Notes: a model not told the origin generated them from the letters alone. 64,000 bases of DNA from Acidobacteriota bacterium (GCA_022340665.1 JAJDNM010000132.1:57681-121680); one strand, 5' to 3'. Positions 26,597 through 36,768 are shown, counted from the first letter of the stretch. Made by a program: numbers and translations.

Positions 26597-28402
26597 CTAA
26601 CTCCGGTTCCATGAGTTCACGCCGGACCGCACCATGATCAGGCCAACGAGCATCAGAAAAACGATCTGAATGTAGTGGGTCGGGGCCAGCGGTTCGATCC
26701 GAGGAACGAACGTCGGCACCCACACCAGGGCACCACTCAGGAAGAACCACGCAAGGATATTGATCGTGTACCCGCGGACCACCTTCCCGTCCAGCACAGC
26801 CACACTTCCGGGGATGACAAAAGCGACGGCCCGTCGCAAGAACCTGGCCCGGCCTTCCCGACGGTGGATCTGGGCCATCTTTGCGGTCTGCTGCTCAATC
26901 GACACGACATCCCGCTTCAAAAAGACCGACACGCACTGAGAACAGTAGACGCTACTCTCACCCAATCCTGCCTCCAGCCGGTATACCTTGCCACATTTGC
27001 TGCACTCGTTGGCCGGTGGGAACCAGCGGAGGCGAACGAAGAGCACAACCAGGCCAACCACCGCTCCGACAAGAAATACCAGGGACAGGGTCGAGGTCGG
27101 TTGCTTGATCAGATTCAGAGGCTTCGGTCCCTCCCCCACGTACGCCAACTGCTCGGGAGTCAACGTCTCGAGAAACACCTCCACATACTCGCTGTCCAGT
27201 CGTGGATAACGAATCCTGGGATCGAGCCCCCGGAGGCCGTTTTCCTTGACCTCCCGTCCGGCGATCTGCCGCGCCCTCGCCCGAGCCTGATCTCCCTCCT
27301 GAAACCTCCGGCTGAGATCGAACGCCAGCGACAGATTGTGGTAGGCAAATGCATTCTGAGGATCGAGCTCAAGAGCATGACTGTAGTGTTGAATCGCCCT
27401 TTTTGCGTTCCCATTTTCCAACGCCTGATTGGCTACAAAGACCAGCGGCCGGGAGTTTTCCGGATCGAGTAGGGTCGCCTTCTGGAACTCGAGCGTTGCC
27501 AGCGACGGTTCACCGTGCATACGAAACAGCTCGCCGAGGATCAGATGGTAGTCGGCGATGTCATCGAGCTCATCACCGACCTCCGAGAATTCCCGCAAGG
27601 TGGAAAAGTCGGACTGCCTGTCATCCAGCATGGTCCCGACACGGTTCATCATCGGTTCCGTTTGCAGGATTTCGTGCTGCACCCAAGCCAGAGCAGGTCC
27701 CACCATCGCCAGCAGCAGACAGCCCACAAATGACCAGATTCTCAGGGGACGGCTCAGGTAGGGCCAGGTGAGAATGAAAATGTATGCGACCAGCCACACC
27801 GGGCCGAGGGCCGCGAACAGCGGAAGAAGCACAATGACGAGCGCGAACACCCACGCGTTCGCCGGTCGGAAGATCTTGCCTCCGAGATCGCGAGCGTCGA
27901 ATGCGACGCTTCGAAGGTGCCTGATGATCAACACGAAAATGATCGTCACCAGCGCGGCCGCAAGCGAGATGATCGCCCAGATCGCGGTCCAGGCGCCGAC
28001 CACTCGGCGAGTCGGATCGAAGTCGATCAGTTTCACCCAGCCAGTCACCCGTTGCTTGAATGCCGAAATCGACGCGCCCTTGCCAGCGCTCCAGCGGGAG
28101 GCGAGGAAGTAACTCGAAGGGTAGTCCGGATCGAGCTGTTTGGCGGCTCGGAGCATCGATTCGCCTTCCGCCCCGGGATGGAGTTCGGCCCAGCTGACGA
28201 GAGCCGCGGCGAAGCCCGTCATGCGCTGGACCTCGAGTTCGACGGCCTCCTCCTGAAGAGCTCCAATCGCCATCTCCGCGCTCGCGACATCGCCCTCTTC
28301 GAGATTGGCCTGAACCTCCTGCCACGTGTCCAGGATGTTTGCCTGCGCGGGCGTCCATATCGCCAAAGCCACGGCGAGGGCGGGAAGGAGCTTGCGAACC
28401 AT
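26597..28402 (-). CDS. Multi-pass membrane protein with TPR repeats and a zinc-ribbon
   Basis: A 601-aa protein. A signal peptide (residues 1-22, cleaved after PAQA) is followed by a periplasmic helical part, membrane helices around 140-165 and 180-240, and TPR repeats near 285-375 (LFRMHGEPSLATLEFQKATLLDPEN, then AIQHYSHALELDPQNAFAYHNL). Next come another helix, a CxxC...CxxC zinc-ribbon-like pair (CSKCGKVYRLEAGLGESSVYC with SQC), and C-terminal helices. Function unknown; probably an envelope scaffold working with the DUF4388 partner. It starts 3 bp after the DUF1844 gene ends. Confidence 0.8.
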   Translation of the reverse strand: MVRKLLPALAVALAIWTPAQANILDTWQEVQANLEEGDVASAEMAIGALQEEAVELEVQRMTGFAAALVSWAELHPGAEGESMLRAAKQLDPDYPSSYFLASRWSAGKGASISAFKQRVTGWVKLIDFDPTRRVVGAWTAIWAIISLAAALVTIIFVLIIRHLRSVAFDARDLGGKIFRPANAWVFALVIVLLPLFAALGPVWLVAYIFILTWPYLSRPLRIWSFVGCLLLAMVGPALAWVQHEILQTEPMMNRVGTMLDDRQSDFSTLREFSEVGDELDDIADYHLILGELFRMHGEPSLATLEFQKATLLDPENSRPLVFVANQALENGNAKRAIQHYSHALELDPQNAFAYHNLSLAFDLSRRFQEGDQARARARQIAGREVKENGLRGLDPRIRYPRLDSEYVEVFLETLTPEQLAYVGEGPKPLNLIKQPTSTLSLVFLVGAVVGLVVLFVRLRWFPPANECSKCGKVYRLEAGLGESSVYCSQCVSVFLKRDVVSIEQQTAKMAQIHRREGRARFLRRAVAFVIPGSVAVLDGKVVRGYTINILAWFFLSGALVWVPTFVPRIEPLAPTHYIQIVFLMLVGLIMVRSGVNSWNRS

Positions 28403-28405
28403 AGG

Positions 28406-28855
28406 TTACGTTTTCTGCAAAAAATCAGTGCGAAGCTGGTAGAGGACGGTGCTCAGAGCCTCGGATTCTTCGGCGGACAGGTTGCCTGCCGTCTTTTCTT
28501 CGAGAACTCCCAGGTAGTCGATCATCCTTTTGGCTTCGGCCGGTCGGGCCGGCAGATCTTCCGCTCCGACCAGGAGGATCTCCGCCTGTCCGGCGATCAT
28601 CGCCACCAGCTCGAGAAACGGCGAAAACGAGGGTCCGCCGACTCCGGTCGGAGGCGGCTCAGGATCCACCCGCGGAATTTCCGCTTCCGGATCGACTTTC
28701 TCGGAGCCACCGGGCGAAGCGGCTTGGCCGGATTCCTCGGTCTCGGCAGATTGATCCACGGTTTCCACGGGGTCGCCATCCGCCGTGAATTTTCGCCGGT
28801 CGACCACTTTGATTTTGGGCTCACCGGGTGGATTCGACTTCGGTTCGTCGACCAC
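28406..28855 (-). CDS. DUF1844-domain protein
   Basis: A 149-aa protein. The first 70 residues are acidic, Pro-rich and probably disordered. The rest matches DUF1844: a short helix after SFSPFLELVAMIAGQAEILLVG and RPAEAKRMIDYLGVLEEKTAGNLSAEE. The function of the family is not known. The GTG start is preceded by GGAGGA. It is first of three tightly packed minus-strand genes with the TPR and DUF4388 proteins. Confidence 0.85.
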   Translation of the reverse strand: MVDEPKSNPPGEPKIKVVDRRKFTADGDPVETVDQSAETEESGQAASPGGSEKVDPEAEIPRVDPEPPPTGVGGPSFSPFLELVAMIAGQAEILLVGAEDLPARPAEAKRMIDYLGVLEEKTAGNLSAEESEALSTVLYQLRTDFLQKT

Positions 28856-28982
28856 ACGTCCTCCTCGTCGTCACTTTTCCCGATTCAAGAATACTACGTA
28901 GGCCTTCAAAAGAGTTATTCGGGGGACTGCTGTGCACGGACCCCTGATTGTGAAGACGGACTAGACGCGCGTCCGAAATGAT

Positions 28983-29762
28983 TCAGGACCTGAACCGTGC
29001 CTTCCGTTTCTCGAGAAACGCGGACGTTCCCTCACGCATCTGTTCGCTCGCCGCTCCCACCCCGAAAAGCGTCGCCTCGAGCAGACACGCGTCCTCGAAG
29101 GGCAGGTCGAGGCCGTGATTGACCGCTTCGATGCAGTGGCCTACGGCGAGAGGACCGTTGGCGAGGATTTGGTTCATTATCGTCTCAACCGTGTCGACGA
29201 GCTCCGTCTGCTCGCACACGGCGTTTGCGAGACCGATTCTCTCCGCCTCTCGAGCGTCGACATTGCGGCCGGTGAGCAGGATCTCCAGTGCCCGACCCCG
29301 TCCGACCACACGCGGCAGACGTTGGGTGCCGGCATACCCGGGAATCAACCCGAGCTTCACCTCCGGCTGGCCGAATACCGCGTTCGTTGAAGCGACCCTC
29401 ATGTGGCAGGCCATCGCCAGCTCACAGCCACCGCCGAGGGCAAAGCCGTTTACAGCCGCTATCACGGGCTTGGTCATGCGTTCGATCTGGAGGAACACCG
29501 CCTGCCCGCGCAGCGCGAACTCTTTGGCCTCGACTGGACCGAGAGTGTTGAGCTCACTGATGTCAGCTCCAGCCACGAACGCCTTCTCGCCTGCACCGGT
29601 CACGACCAACGCCCAAACATCATCATCGGCCGCCGCCGAGGCGACTACAGCTTCAATTTCGCCCATCGTCGCCCTGTTGAGCGCGTTCAGTTTCTCGGGT
29701 CGATTCACAGTCAGCCACATCACACCGTCGCGATTTTCCGCCAACACATTCTGGTAGCTCAT
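28983..29762 (-). CDS. Enoyl-CoA hydratase/isomerase (crotonase family)
   Basis: A 259-aa crotonase. The oxyanion-hole segments are KAFVAGADISEL and NGFALGGGCELAMACHMRVAS. The catalytic Glu appears in FGQPEVKLGLIPGYAGTQRLPR, the arrangement of true enoyl-CoA hydratases. It hydrates trans-2-enoyl-CoA in beta-oxidation or butyrate-type pathways. It lies just upstream, on the opposite strand, of the fadNA operon, and 18 bp after the polysaccharide export gene. Confidence 0.93.
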   Translation of the reverse strand: MSYQNVLAENRDGVMWLTVNRPEKLNALNRATMGEIEAVVASAAADDDVWALVVTGAGEKAFVAGADISELNTLGPVEAKEFALRGQAVFLQIERMTKPVIAAVNGFALGGGCELAMACHMRVASTNAVFGQPEVKLGLIPGYAGTQRLPRVVGRGRALEILLTGRNVDAREAERIGLANAVCEQTELVDTVETIMNQILANGPLAVGHCIEAVNHGLDLPFEDACLLEATLFGVGAASEQMREGTSAFLEKRKARFRS

Positions 29763-29780
29763 GCAATCCTCCGTTGGGTA

Positions 29781-30620
29781 TCAGAAGAACCGGCGCTTGA
29801 CGTAGATCACGTCACCGGAAAAAATCGCAGGATCGGGAACTCGACCCTTTCGGATCTGTGACAGGTCGTAACTCAGGATCGTTTTCTCGCCATCGACCTC
29901 GCGGTGCACCTCGATGAGCTGGGAGGCGAATTTGCTCACCCCGCCTCCCTGTGAGAGCGCCTGCATCAAAGTCATTCCGAGCGAGATCTCGTACTGGCCA
30001 GGGCGGGTGATCTCGCCGGTGATGAAATAGAGCTTTTTCGGCGACACGTACAGGACATCGCCCGCCCGAAGCGTGACGTCGTGTCCCGCCTCTCCCGTGG
30101 ACAGCTTTTCGGTTTCGAAAATCATCGGTTCCGGCGGGCCCTCACTATCCTCGCGAGCCGTTCGCCGGAGTTCGAGCACCGGTCCCGCGCTCGACTTCAG
30201 ACCACCGGCTTTGGCCAGCAACTCGGTCAGCGTCGTCCGCCCCTCGAGGTAATAGGTCCCCGGTTTCTGCACTTCACCCAGGAGGGTCACCGGCTGCGAC
30301 GCAAAGAGTCTCACCTCGACCTTGAGCTGCACGTCGACGTAATAATCCTTTTCCAGCAGCTCCTCGAGGAGGTCAGCAACTTCTGCGGCGGTCTTGCCTC
30401 TGACAGGCACCGCACCAAGCAGGGGGAACGTGATTGTACCCGCCGCCTCGACCGCATATTCGCCGCTGATATCCTTCGCCTGAAATGCCTCGACCCCGAT
30501 CACATCACCGACGCCGACACGATAACCCGCGTCCTCGGCAACAATCTCCTGGGCTCCGATGCTCGTGGCCACGCAGAGAGCCGAAATCAGGACCAAGCGG
30601 AGGTAACGCTGCTCAATCAT
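29781..30620 (-). CDS. Wza-like polysaccharide export protein (Poly_export and SLBB domains)
   Basis: About 279 aa from the ATG at 30620, which begins a clear signal peptide (MIEQRYLRLVLISALCVATSIGAQ). A Poly_export domain follows (YRVGVGDVIGVEAFQAKDIS...GTITFPLLGAVPVRGKTAAEV), then two SLBB repeats (VTLLGEVQKPGTYYLEG and FITGEITRPGQYEIS). No lipobox cysteine is seen, so it is probably a soluble periplasmic or OM-associated form. A longer frame from 30788 adds 56 residues that do not look like part of the protein. No polysaccharide synthesis genes are next to it. Confidence 0.88.
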   Translation of the reverse strand: MIEQRYLRLVLISALCVATSIGAQEIVAEDAGYRVGVGDVIGVEAFQAKDISGEYAVEAAGTITFPLLGAVPVRGKTAAEVADLLEELLEKDYYVDVQLKVEVRLFASQPVTLLGEVQKPGTYYLEGRTTLTELLAKAGGLKSSAGPVLELRRTAREDSEGPPEPMIFETEKLSTGEAGHDVTLRAGDVLYVSPKKLYFITGEITRPGQYEISLGMTLMQALSQGGGVSKFASQLIEVHREVDGEKTILSYDLSQIRKGRVPDPAIFSGDVIYVKRRFF

Positions 30621-30848
30621 GGTCGGAAGGTACCACATTCGGGTTCCAACTCGGGGCGTGTGTCCGAGGCGTTTCAACACCTGTTCATCGACCCGCCGGG
30701 CCTCTTCGAGGTCGTGTATGCCGCATCTTGGCATCGCTGCCCATCTTCGCACCACAGCGACTGATACCGTGGAAAAGCCCACAATCACCTCATCTACGCC
30801 GGTTTCCGCAGATTCACAGGGGGTCGCGAAACAGGCTTTCGAAATTTC

Positions 30849-30877
30849 TTGCCATCCTGCGGCGAATCGTTCAGAAT
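30849..30877 (+). promoter_or_regulatory. Candidate fadNA promoter
   Basis: TTGCCA (30849-30854) lies 17 bp before CAGAAT (30872-30877), a fair sigma-70 match (4 of 6 at the -10). The predicted start near 30884 falls inside the operator-like palindrome, consistent with repression. Confidence 0.45.
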
Positions 30878-30894
30878 GAATGAGTGTTCATTCA
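30877..30894. promoter_or_regulatory. FadR-like operator (TGAATGA-N4-TCATTCA)
   Basis: Perfect 7-bp inverted arms TGAATGA and TCATTCA with spacer GTGT. This agrees with the operator known for the TetR-family fatty-acid repressor FadR (YsiA) of Bacillus subtilis, which controls fadNAE and is released by long-chain acyl-CoA. It lies 24 bp before the fadN-like start. The cognate repressor is not identified in the window. Confidence 0.8.
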
Positions 30895-30917
30895 CCAGCC
30901 TGACGGGAGGTTGATTC

Positions 30918-33344
30918 ATGGCCACTGAAATCCAAAGGGCCGCTGTCCTCGGCGCTGGCGTCATGGGCTCGGGTATTGCTGCCCATCTCGCCAACGCCGG
31001 GATCCCGGTTTTGTTGCTCGACATCGTTCCGCCGGAACTCACCGACGAGGACAAGAAGAAGGGACTCACGGCCGACGACCCGAGATTCCGCAACAAGTTC
31101 TCGACGGCGGGGCTGGAGGGCATCAAGAAGTCGAAGCCGGCGGCTCTCTACTCGAAACGCTTCCTTCCGCTGATCGAGATCGGTAATTTCGAGGACGACT
31201 GGGAACGGCTGGCCGACTGCGATTGGATCGTCGAGGTTGTCGTCGAACGCCTTGACATCAAACAGCAGGTCTTCGCGCGCGTCGACGAGGTACGCAAACC
31301 GGGGAGCATCATTACCTCGAATACCTCGGGGCTCTCGATCGCCGGCATGACCGAAGGTCGATCAGAGGACTTCCAGGAGCATTTCCTGGTCACCCATTTT
31401 TTCAACCCGGTCCGCTACATGCGCCTGCTCGAACTGGTCCCCGGCGAGAAGACCAAGCCGGAAATCATGGAGTTCTTCACCGACTTCGGGCGCTTCCGCC
31501 TCGGCAAGGGCATCGTATTCGGCAAGGACACACCGAACTTCATCGGCAACCGGATCGGCACCTTCGGCATGGCCGCCACCATCAACGCGATGGTCGAGAT
31601 GGACTACGAGGTGGACGAGGTGGATGCCATCACGGGTCCCGCCATGGGGCACCCTGGTTCCGCATCGTTCGGCACGGCGGATCTGGTCGGCATCGACGTG
31701 CTGGCGCACGTGACCAACACCATCTACGAAGGCTGTCCGGATGATCCTCAGCGCGAGATCTTCCAGGTCCCGGAGTTCATCACCAAGATGATCGAAGCCG
31801 GGTCCCTCGGCCGCAAGACCAAGGACAAGGGCGGCTTCTATCGCATCCAGAAGGAGGATGACGGCTCCAAGACCAAGCTCGTCATCGACTGGAAGACCGG
31901 AGAGTACCGGCCCAAGGTGCGGCCCGATATCCCGTCACTCAAGGAGGCCAAGAAGACGCACGACGTCGGACAGCGCATCCACGATGTGGTCTTCGCCGAA
32001 GACCGCGGCGGCGAGTTCGCCTGGAGGTTGATGCGCGACACCCTGGCCTACAGCTCCGACCGTCTCGGCGAGATCTCGGACTCCATCGTCGACATCGACA
32101 ACGCTCTGCGCTGGGGCTACAACTGGGATCTCGGTCCGTTCGAGACCTGGGATGTTCTCGGCGTCAAGATGGTCGTCGAGAAGATGGAGGCCGACGGCGT
32201 CAAGCCCGCCCCATGGGTGACCGAAATGCTCGCCGCCGGACACGAGAGCTTCTACGTCGAGTCGCCCACGGGACGCCAGTACTACGACCCCGAGAGCAAG
32301 AGCTACCTCGACGAGCCGCGGCCCGAGACCTTCCTCTTCCTCAAGGAGATCAAACGGGACGAGAAAAAGGTCATCTTCTCCAACAAGGGCGCGTCACTGG
32401 TGGATCTCGGTGATGGCGTCGCCTGCGTCGAGTTCCACTCGGCCCTGCAGCCGCGCATGAACCCGATCGACGAGTACATCATTGAGGTCATGGCCAAGGG
32501 AGTCGAAATTGGCGAGCGAGACTTCCGCGGCCTCGTCATCCACCACCAGGGAGAAAACTTCTCCGCCGGCGCCAACCTCCTGATGGTGCTCGAGGGCATC
32601 CAGGCCAATCAGTGGGGCGCAATCGACGAGATGATCCGTGCCTTCCAGGGCATGACCACCGGCCTCCGAAAGGCCAGAATCCCGGTCATCACGGCACCCT
32701 TCGCGTACGCCTTCGGCGGCGGTTGCGAGATCACCATGGGCGGAGACCGGGTCTGCGCTGCAGCCGAAACGTACATCGGCCTGGTCGAGGTCGGGGTCGG
32801 CCTGATCCCGGCCGGCGGCGGATGCTACTTCATGCTCGAGAGGGTGCTCGAGGGCATCGAGGAGCCGGTGCTGTCGAATCTTCCGTTCATCCGCACCGCC
32901 TTCGAAAACATCGGCATGGCCAAGGTCGCCACGTCGGGTGAAGAGGGCCGCGACCGCAAATACCTGCGGCCATTCGACAAGGTCGAAATCAACCGCGACC
33001 AGCAGCTGTGGACTGCCAAGCGGATGGCGATCGCGATGGCCGACGAAGGGTACCACCCGCCAATGATGAAATCCTTCCGCCTGCCCGGCAAGGAGGGTCA
33101 GGCAACCCTCGAAATGATGCTCCACAACATGAAGCTCACCCACTGGATCTCATCACACGACGAGAAGATCGCCCGCCACCTCGGCCGCATCCTCACCGGG
33201 GGCGACACAACGATAAACGACACCGTCGACCAACAGACGATCCTCGACCTCGAGCGCGAGGCATTCCTCTCGCTGTGCGGCGAGCCCAAGACCCAGGACC
33301 GGATCAGCTACATGCTGGTTAACAACAAGCCGCTCCGGAACTGA
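30918..33344 (+). CDS. fadN: 3-hydroxyacyl-CoA dehydrogenase / enoyl-CoA hydratase, FadN type
   Basis: An 808-aa protein. The NAD-binding fold comes first ([29 protein letters not shown]), then the 3HCDH C-terminal region ([20 protein letters not shown]...), and a crotonase domain at the end ([30 protein letters not shown]). This order is that of Bacillus FadN, reversed from E. coli FadB. It catalyses hydration and dehydrogenation in fatty acid beta-oxidation. GGGAGG lies a few bases before the ATG. It is followed 22 bp later by the thiolase. Confidence 0.95.
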   Translation: MATEIQRAAVLGAGVMGSGIAAHLANAGIPVLLLDIVPPELTDEDKKKGLTADDPRFRNKFSTAGLEGIKKSKPAALYSKRFLPLIEIGNFEDDWERLADCDWIVEVVVERLDIKQQVFARVDEVRKPGSIITSNTSGLSIAGMTEGRSEDFQEHFLVTHFFNPVRYMRLLELVPGEKTKPEIMEFFTDFGRFRLGKGIVFGKDTPNFIGNRIGTFGMAATINAMVEMDYEVDEVDAITGPAMGHPGSASFGTADLVGIDVLAHVTNTIYEGCPDDPQREIFQVPEFITKMIEAGSLGRKTKDKGGFYRIQKEDDGSKTKLVIDWKTGEYRPKVRPDIPSLKEAKKTHDVGQRIHDVVFAEDRGGEFAWRLMRDTLAYSSDRLGEISDSIVDIDNALRWGYNWDLGPFETWDVLGVKMVVEKMEADGVKPAPWVTEMLAAGHESFYVESPTGRQYYDPESKSYLDEPRPETFLFLKEIKRDEKKVIFSNKGASLVDLGDGVACVEFHSALQPRMNPIDEYIIEVMAKGVEIGERDFRGLVIHHQGENFSAGANLLMVLEGIQANQWGAIDEMIRAFQGMTTGLRKARIPVITAPFAYAFGGGCEITMGGDRVCAAAETYIGLVEVGVGLIPAGGGCYFMLERVLEGIEEPVLSNLPFIRTAFENIGMAKVATSGEEGRDRKYLRPFDKVEINRDQQLWTAKRMAIAMADEGYHPPMMKSFRLPGKEGQATLEMMLHNMKLTHWISSHDEKIARHLGRILTGGDTTINDTVDQQTILDLEREAFLSLCGEPKTQDRISYMLVNNKPLRN

Positions 33345-33366
33345 GAAGATCAAAGGAGTTTTAGCG

Positions 33367-34530
33367 ATGCGTGAAGCCGTCATCGTTTCAGCAGCCCGCA
33401 CGGCCATCGGCCGGGCAAAGAAGGGCAGCCTGCGCGACACCCGCCCCGAGTACTTCACGTCGAAGATGATCGAGGGGCTGGTCGAGCGCACGCCCGGTCT
33501 CGAGAAGGAGATGGTAAGTGACGTGATCCTGGGGTGTGCCATGCCCGAGGGCGAGCAGGGCATGAACGTCGCCCGGTTGATCACCCTCGCGGCCGGATTT
33601 CCAACCGCGGTTCCGGCCATCACCGTCAACCGCTTCTGCTGTTCCGGCTCACAGACGATCGCCCTTGCCGCCGACAGCATCCGCGCCGGCAACGCAGATA
33701 TCGTGGTCGCCGGAGGCGTCGAGTCAATGTCAATGGTCGCGATGGGCGGGAACAAACCGATCGCCTACCCCGGGCTGATGCATGCCATGCCGAACGCCTA
33801 CGCGGCTATGGGAACCACGGCGGAGGTCGTGGCGAGGCGGTACGACATCACCCGCGAGATGCAGGATGAGTTCGCCTTCAACTCGCACCGCAAAGCAGTC
33901 GCGGCGATCGAGACCGGGAAGTTCGACGATCAGATCGTGCCGCTCGAAGTCCGCGTCCGCGAGAACGGCGGCTGGCGCGAGTTCGTCTTCGACACGGATG
34001 AGGGACCGCGAGCCGACACGACGGTCGAGGGTCTCGCCAAGCTCAAGCCGGTCTTCGACCCGTTAGGAACGGTCACCGCCGGTAACGCGTCACAGATCAA
34101 CGACGGCGCCGCCGCAGTCGTCATCATGGGGGACGACAAAGCGAAGGAGATGGGACTCGAACCGATCGCGTACGTTCGGCACTGGGCGGTGGCCGGGGTC
34201 GATCCGGACGAGATGGGTATCGGTCCCACCGTCGCGGTGCCCAAGCTGCTCGACCGGGTTTCGCTCAAGCTGGACGACATCGACCTGGTCGAGATCAACG
34301 AGGCGTTCGCCAGTCAGTCCGTCTACTGCGTCAACGAGCTCGGCCTCGATCCCGAAAAGACGAACGTCAACGGCGGTGCCATCGCCACCGGCCACCCGCT
34401 CGGCGCGACCGGCGCGGTCCTGACCGTCAAGATCCTCTCTGAACTCAAGCTCCGCGAGGCCAAGCGCGGCATCGTCACAATGTGCATCGGCGGCGGAATG
34501 GGATTCGCGTACCTGCTCGAACGGCCTTAG
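33367..34530 (+). CDS. fadA: Acetyl-CoA acyltransferase (3-ketoacyl-CoA thiolase)
   Basis: A 387-aa thiolase with the nucleophilic cysteine in [16 protein letters not shown] near residue 90, the GGVESMSM motif, [16 protein letters not shown] with the catalytic His, and MCIGGGMG with the second Cys. It releases acetyl-CoA in the last step of beta-oxidation and pairs with fadN in one operon. AGGAG precedes the ATG, and a strong terminator follows the stop. Confidence 0.96.
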   Translation: MREAVIVSAARTAIGRAKKGSLRDTRPEYFTSKMIEGLVERTPGLEKEMVSDVILGCAMPEGEQGMNVARLITLAAGFPTAVPAITVNRFCCSGSQTIALAADSIRAGNADIVVAGGVESMSMVAMGGNKPIAYPGLMHAMPNAYAAMGTTAEVVARRYDITREMQDEFAFNSHRKAVAAIETGKFDDQIVPLEVRVRENGGWREFVFDTDEGPRADTTVEGLAKLKPVFDPLGTVTAGNASQINDGAAAVVIMGDDKAKEMGLEPIAYVRHWAVAGVDPDEMGIGPTVAVPKLLDRVSLKLDDIDLVEINEAFASQSVYCVNELGLDPEKTNVNGGAIATGHPLGATGAVLTVKILSELKLREAKRGIVTMCIGGGMGFAYLLERP

Positions 34531-34553
34531 ATGCAATCTAACTTCAACGAAAG

Positions 34554-34579
34554 AACCCGGCCCAACAACCGGGTTTTTT
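34554..34579 (+). terminator. Intrinsic terminator of fadNA
   Basis: AACCCGG, an 8-nt loop, CCGGGTT and then a T-run, starting 24 nt after the fadA stop. Confidence 0.9.
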
Positions 34580-34596
34580 CCATTGCCAAACGCAGG

Positions 34597-34722
34597 TAGG
34601 AATGAGGAATGAGGAATGAGGAATGAGGAATGAGGAATTCCCGCCCAGCCCCCCGGTCTTGGTGATGCGCCGAGGGTGGGTGGGCGGCATTCCTAATTCC
34701 TAATTCAGAATTCCTAATTCAC
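34597..34722. repeat. Tandem-arm palindromic element F (GGAATGA unit)
   Basis: Five consecutive GGAATGA-type units end in GGAATTCCCGCCCAGCCCCC. A loop follows, then GGGTGGGTGGGCGG and ATTCCTAATTCCTAATTC units in the complementary sense. This is the most regular member. It fills the gap between the fadA terminator and the convergent lipoprotein gene. Confidence 0.85.
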
Positions 34723-35097
34723 CTAGAGGTGTTTCTCGATACTCCTCAGAATCTGCAACGAGACCGAGCGGTCGCCAAAAGTGCCGACCTTGATCTTGAT
34801 CGACGTCGTGTCGAAGTCGACCGCCTCCAGCCAGATGCTGACCTTGGTGCCGACCGCCATACGCGCCGTGATCTTCCCCTTGAGCTTGTCGACTGTGCTG
34901 TCGATACCGACGAGCTCGAGATCCTCGAGCGCGGTGTTGGTGGCGTTGACCACATCCGGCACGGAGCCATCGAGATACGATCGAAGCACCCCCTCCGCCG
35001 GGCTGTACTCGGCATCGGTTCCCTCTGGGGTCACGACCGCTGTCTTGCAGCCCATCAGGAGCCCCACACACACCATCACGATCAGTAGTTTCTTCAT
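34723..35097 (-). CDS. Small lipoprotein, DUF3568-like
   Basis: A 124-aa protein with a lipoprotein signal: two lysines, a hydrophobic run and the lipobox LLMGC, lipidated at Cys17. The mature part includes YLDGSVPDVVNATNTALEDLEL and a C-terminal beta-rich region ending in VSLQILRSIEKHL, the layout of DUF3568-type lipoproteins. Function unknown. It is flanked on both sides by tandem-arm elements and is divergent from the lysine-ketoglutarate reductase-like gene. Confidence 0.8.
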   Translation of the reverse strand: MKKLLIVMVCVGLLMGCKTAVVTPEGTDAEYSPAEGVLRSYLDGSVPDVVNATNTALEDLELVGIDSTVDKLKGKITARMAVGTKVSIWLEAVDFDTTSIKIKVGTFGDRSVSLQILRSIEKHL

Positions 35098-35138
35098 GAA
35101 GAAACCCTACTCCCTGGCAGAGGAATTGTCGAGACTCT

Positions 35139-35235
35139 CCGATCCCGATCCCGTTCCCGAACCCGATCCCGATGACGAGTATCACAATCTCTGGCATTTT
35201 CTCGGGAGCGGGAACGGGGCCGGGATCGGGAACGG
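35139..35235. repeat. Tandem-arm palindromic element G (CCCGAT unit)
   Basis: The left arm of CCCGATCCCGTTCCCGAA units (35139-35171) and the right arm of CGGGAGCGGGAACGGGG units (35203-35235) are approximate complements around a 31-nt spacer. It lies in a divergent intergenic region, upstream of both the lipoprotein and the lysine-ketoglutarate reductase-like gene. It therefore cannot be only a 3'-end terminator. Confidence 0.7.
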
Positions 35236-35299
35236 AAGTTGCCGTCTACTGCCTTGTACCGAAAAACCAGGGGATGTAATCTGCCGGGAGAGGTATGAC

Positions 35300-36619
35300 A
35301 TGAGTGGAACAATCGCGGTACGTCGTGAAACAAAGAGCCCGCTGGAGCGACGCACACCGATTACACCGGATCTGGTCGCCCGGTTGGTCCACGGATCCGG
35401 TATCGAGGTGCTGGTCCAGCCCTCGGCCCGGCGGGTTTTCCGCGACAAGGAGTACGTTCGCGCCGGAGCCCGCGTGTCGGAGAGCCTCGCCGGAGCCAAC
35501 GTTATTCTCGGAGTCAAAGAGGTCCCGCCAGATCTCTTCGAGCCCCGCACCGCGTACGCGTTTTTCTCGCACGTCATCAAGGGCCAGCCCTACAACATGC
35601 CAATGCTGGCAAAGATTCTCGAGCTCGGCTGCACCCTCATCGATTACGAAAAAATCTGCGATGAACAAGGCAAAAGGCTGATCTTCTTCGGCCGGTTTGC
35701 CGGTCTCGCAGGCATGATCGACACCCTCTGGGCGCTCGGCCAACGCCTGCGCAGGGAAGGCCAGCCGACACCATTGGCCGAGATCGAGGCGGCGCACGCC
35801 TATCCCAGCCTGGACGAAGCCAAGAACGCGATTCGACGGGCAGGCGAGCGAATCGCCTCCGACGGTCTTCCGGAAGAGCTGACACCGTTGATCGTCGGCA
35901 TCGCCGGTTACGGCAACGTCGCCGGAGGTGCGCGAGAGATCCTCTCCGAGCTCCCCACCCGAGAGGTGGCGCCAGACAACCTGGAATCCGCCTTCGAGGA
36001 GTCGTCGCCCCACTGCCTCTACCAGACGACCTTCAAGGAGGCCGACCTGGTCGAGTCCACGGACGGCGGCGCATTCGAGCTTCAGGATTACTACAATCAC
36101 CCCGGGCGTTACCAATCGGTCAGCGGCAGGCTCCTGCCGTACCTGACGGTGCTCATGAACTGCAACTACTGGGACGAGCGCTACCCGCGCCTGGTGACGA
36201 AATCGCAGCTCAAGGCCCTTTGGTTGGCCAAAGTACCGCCCAGGCTGAAGGTCATCGGCGACCTCAGCTGCGACGTCGAAGGTGCAGTCGAGTGCACACT
36301 CAAGTGCACCGAGCCCTCCGACCCGGTCTACGTCTACGACACCGAGGAGGGCACGATCGCCTCCGGAGTCGACGGGCGGGGTCCGGTGGTGCTCGCGGTC
36401 GACATCCTTCCGGCAGAGCTGCCGCGGGAAGCATCCGAGGAGTTCGCCTCTGCCCTCGGAGCCTTCCTGCCCCGCCTGGCGGCGACCGATTTCGACGTTC
36501 CGTTCGCCGATCTCGACATTCCGCCCGAGCTGCTCGGAGCGGTGATTGCCCATCGCGGAGCGCTGACCCCGGATTACCGCTACCTCGAAGCCCACCTCGC
36601 AGCCGTCAACAAGAGTTGA
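35300..36619 (+). CDS. Lysine-ketoglutarate reductase / saccharopine dehydrogenase-like protein (AlaDH/PNT fold)
   Basis: A 439-aa protein from the ATG at 35300, preceded by GGGAGAGG. The N-terminus (TIAVRRETKSPLERRTPITP) is the AlaDH/PNT signature shared by saccharopine-forming lysine-ketoglutarate reductases, with VGIAGYGNVAGGAREIL as the nucleotide-binding motif. It probably condenses lysine with 2-oxoglutarate to saccharopine. A saccharopine dehydrogenase-like gene lies 18 kb away at 54952-56088. The long upstream in-frame extension overlaps the lipoprotein gene and a repeat and is not real. Confidence 0.85.
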   Translation: MSGTIAVRRETKSPLERRTPITPDLVARLVHGSGIEVLVQPSARRVFRDKEYVRAGARVSESLAGANVILGVKEVPPDLFEPRTAYAFFSHVIKGQPYNMPMLAKILELGCTLIDYEKICDEQGKRLIFFGRFAGLAGMIDTLWALGQRLRREGQPTPLAEIEAAHAYPSLDEAKNAIRRAGERIASDGLPEELTPLIVGIAGYGNVAGGAREILSELPTREVAPDNLESAFEESSPHCLYQTTFKEADLVESTDGGAFELQDYYNHPGRYQSVSGRLLPYLTVLMNCNYWDERYPRLVTKSQLKALWLAKVPPRLKVIGDLSCDVEGAVECTLKCTEPSDPVYVYDTEEGTIASGVDGRGPVVLAVDILPAELPREASEEFASALGAFLPRLAATDFDVPFADLDIPPELLGAVIAHRGALTPDYRYLEAHLAAVNKS

Positions 36620-36768
36620 TTTGCGGATCGAAACACGATAGGGTTCCGAACGTCCGTCGGCGCACCGGCCCCGCGCCATGCGAAAGCGGCCCGTGTTGCG
36701 ACGGCTTCAATTCAGCAGTCGCTGGAAGCTCCGGCTTCCCACGACCAATTTTCATATCCCTGATCTCT

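Noticed and set aside
34781..35299. Upstream extension of the lysine-ketoglutarate reductase-like gene
   Set aside because: It crosses the lipoprotein gene on the other strand and element G. GGGAGAGG and the ATG at 35300 fit the family.
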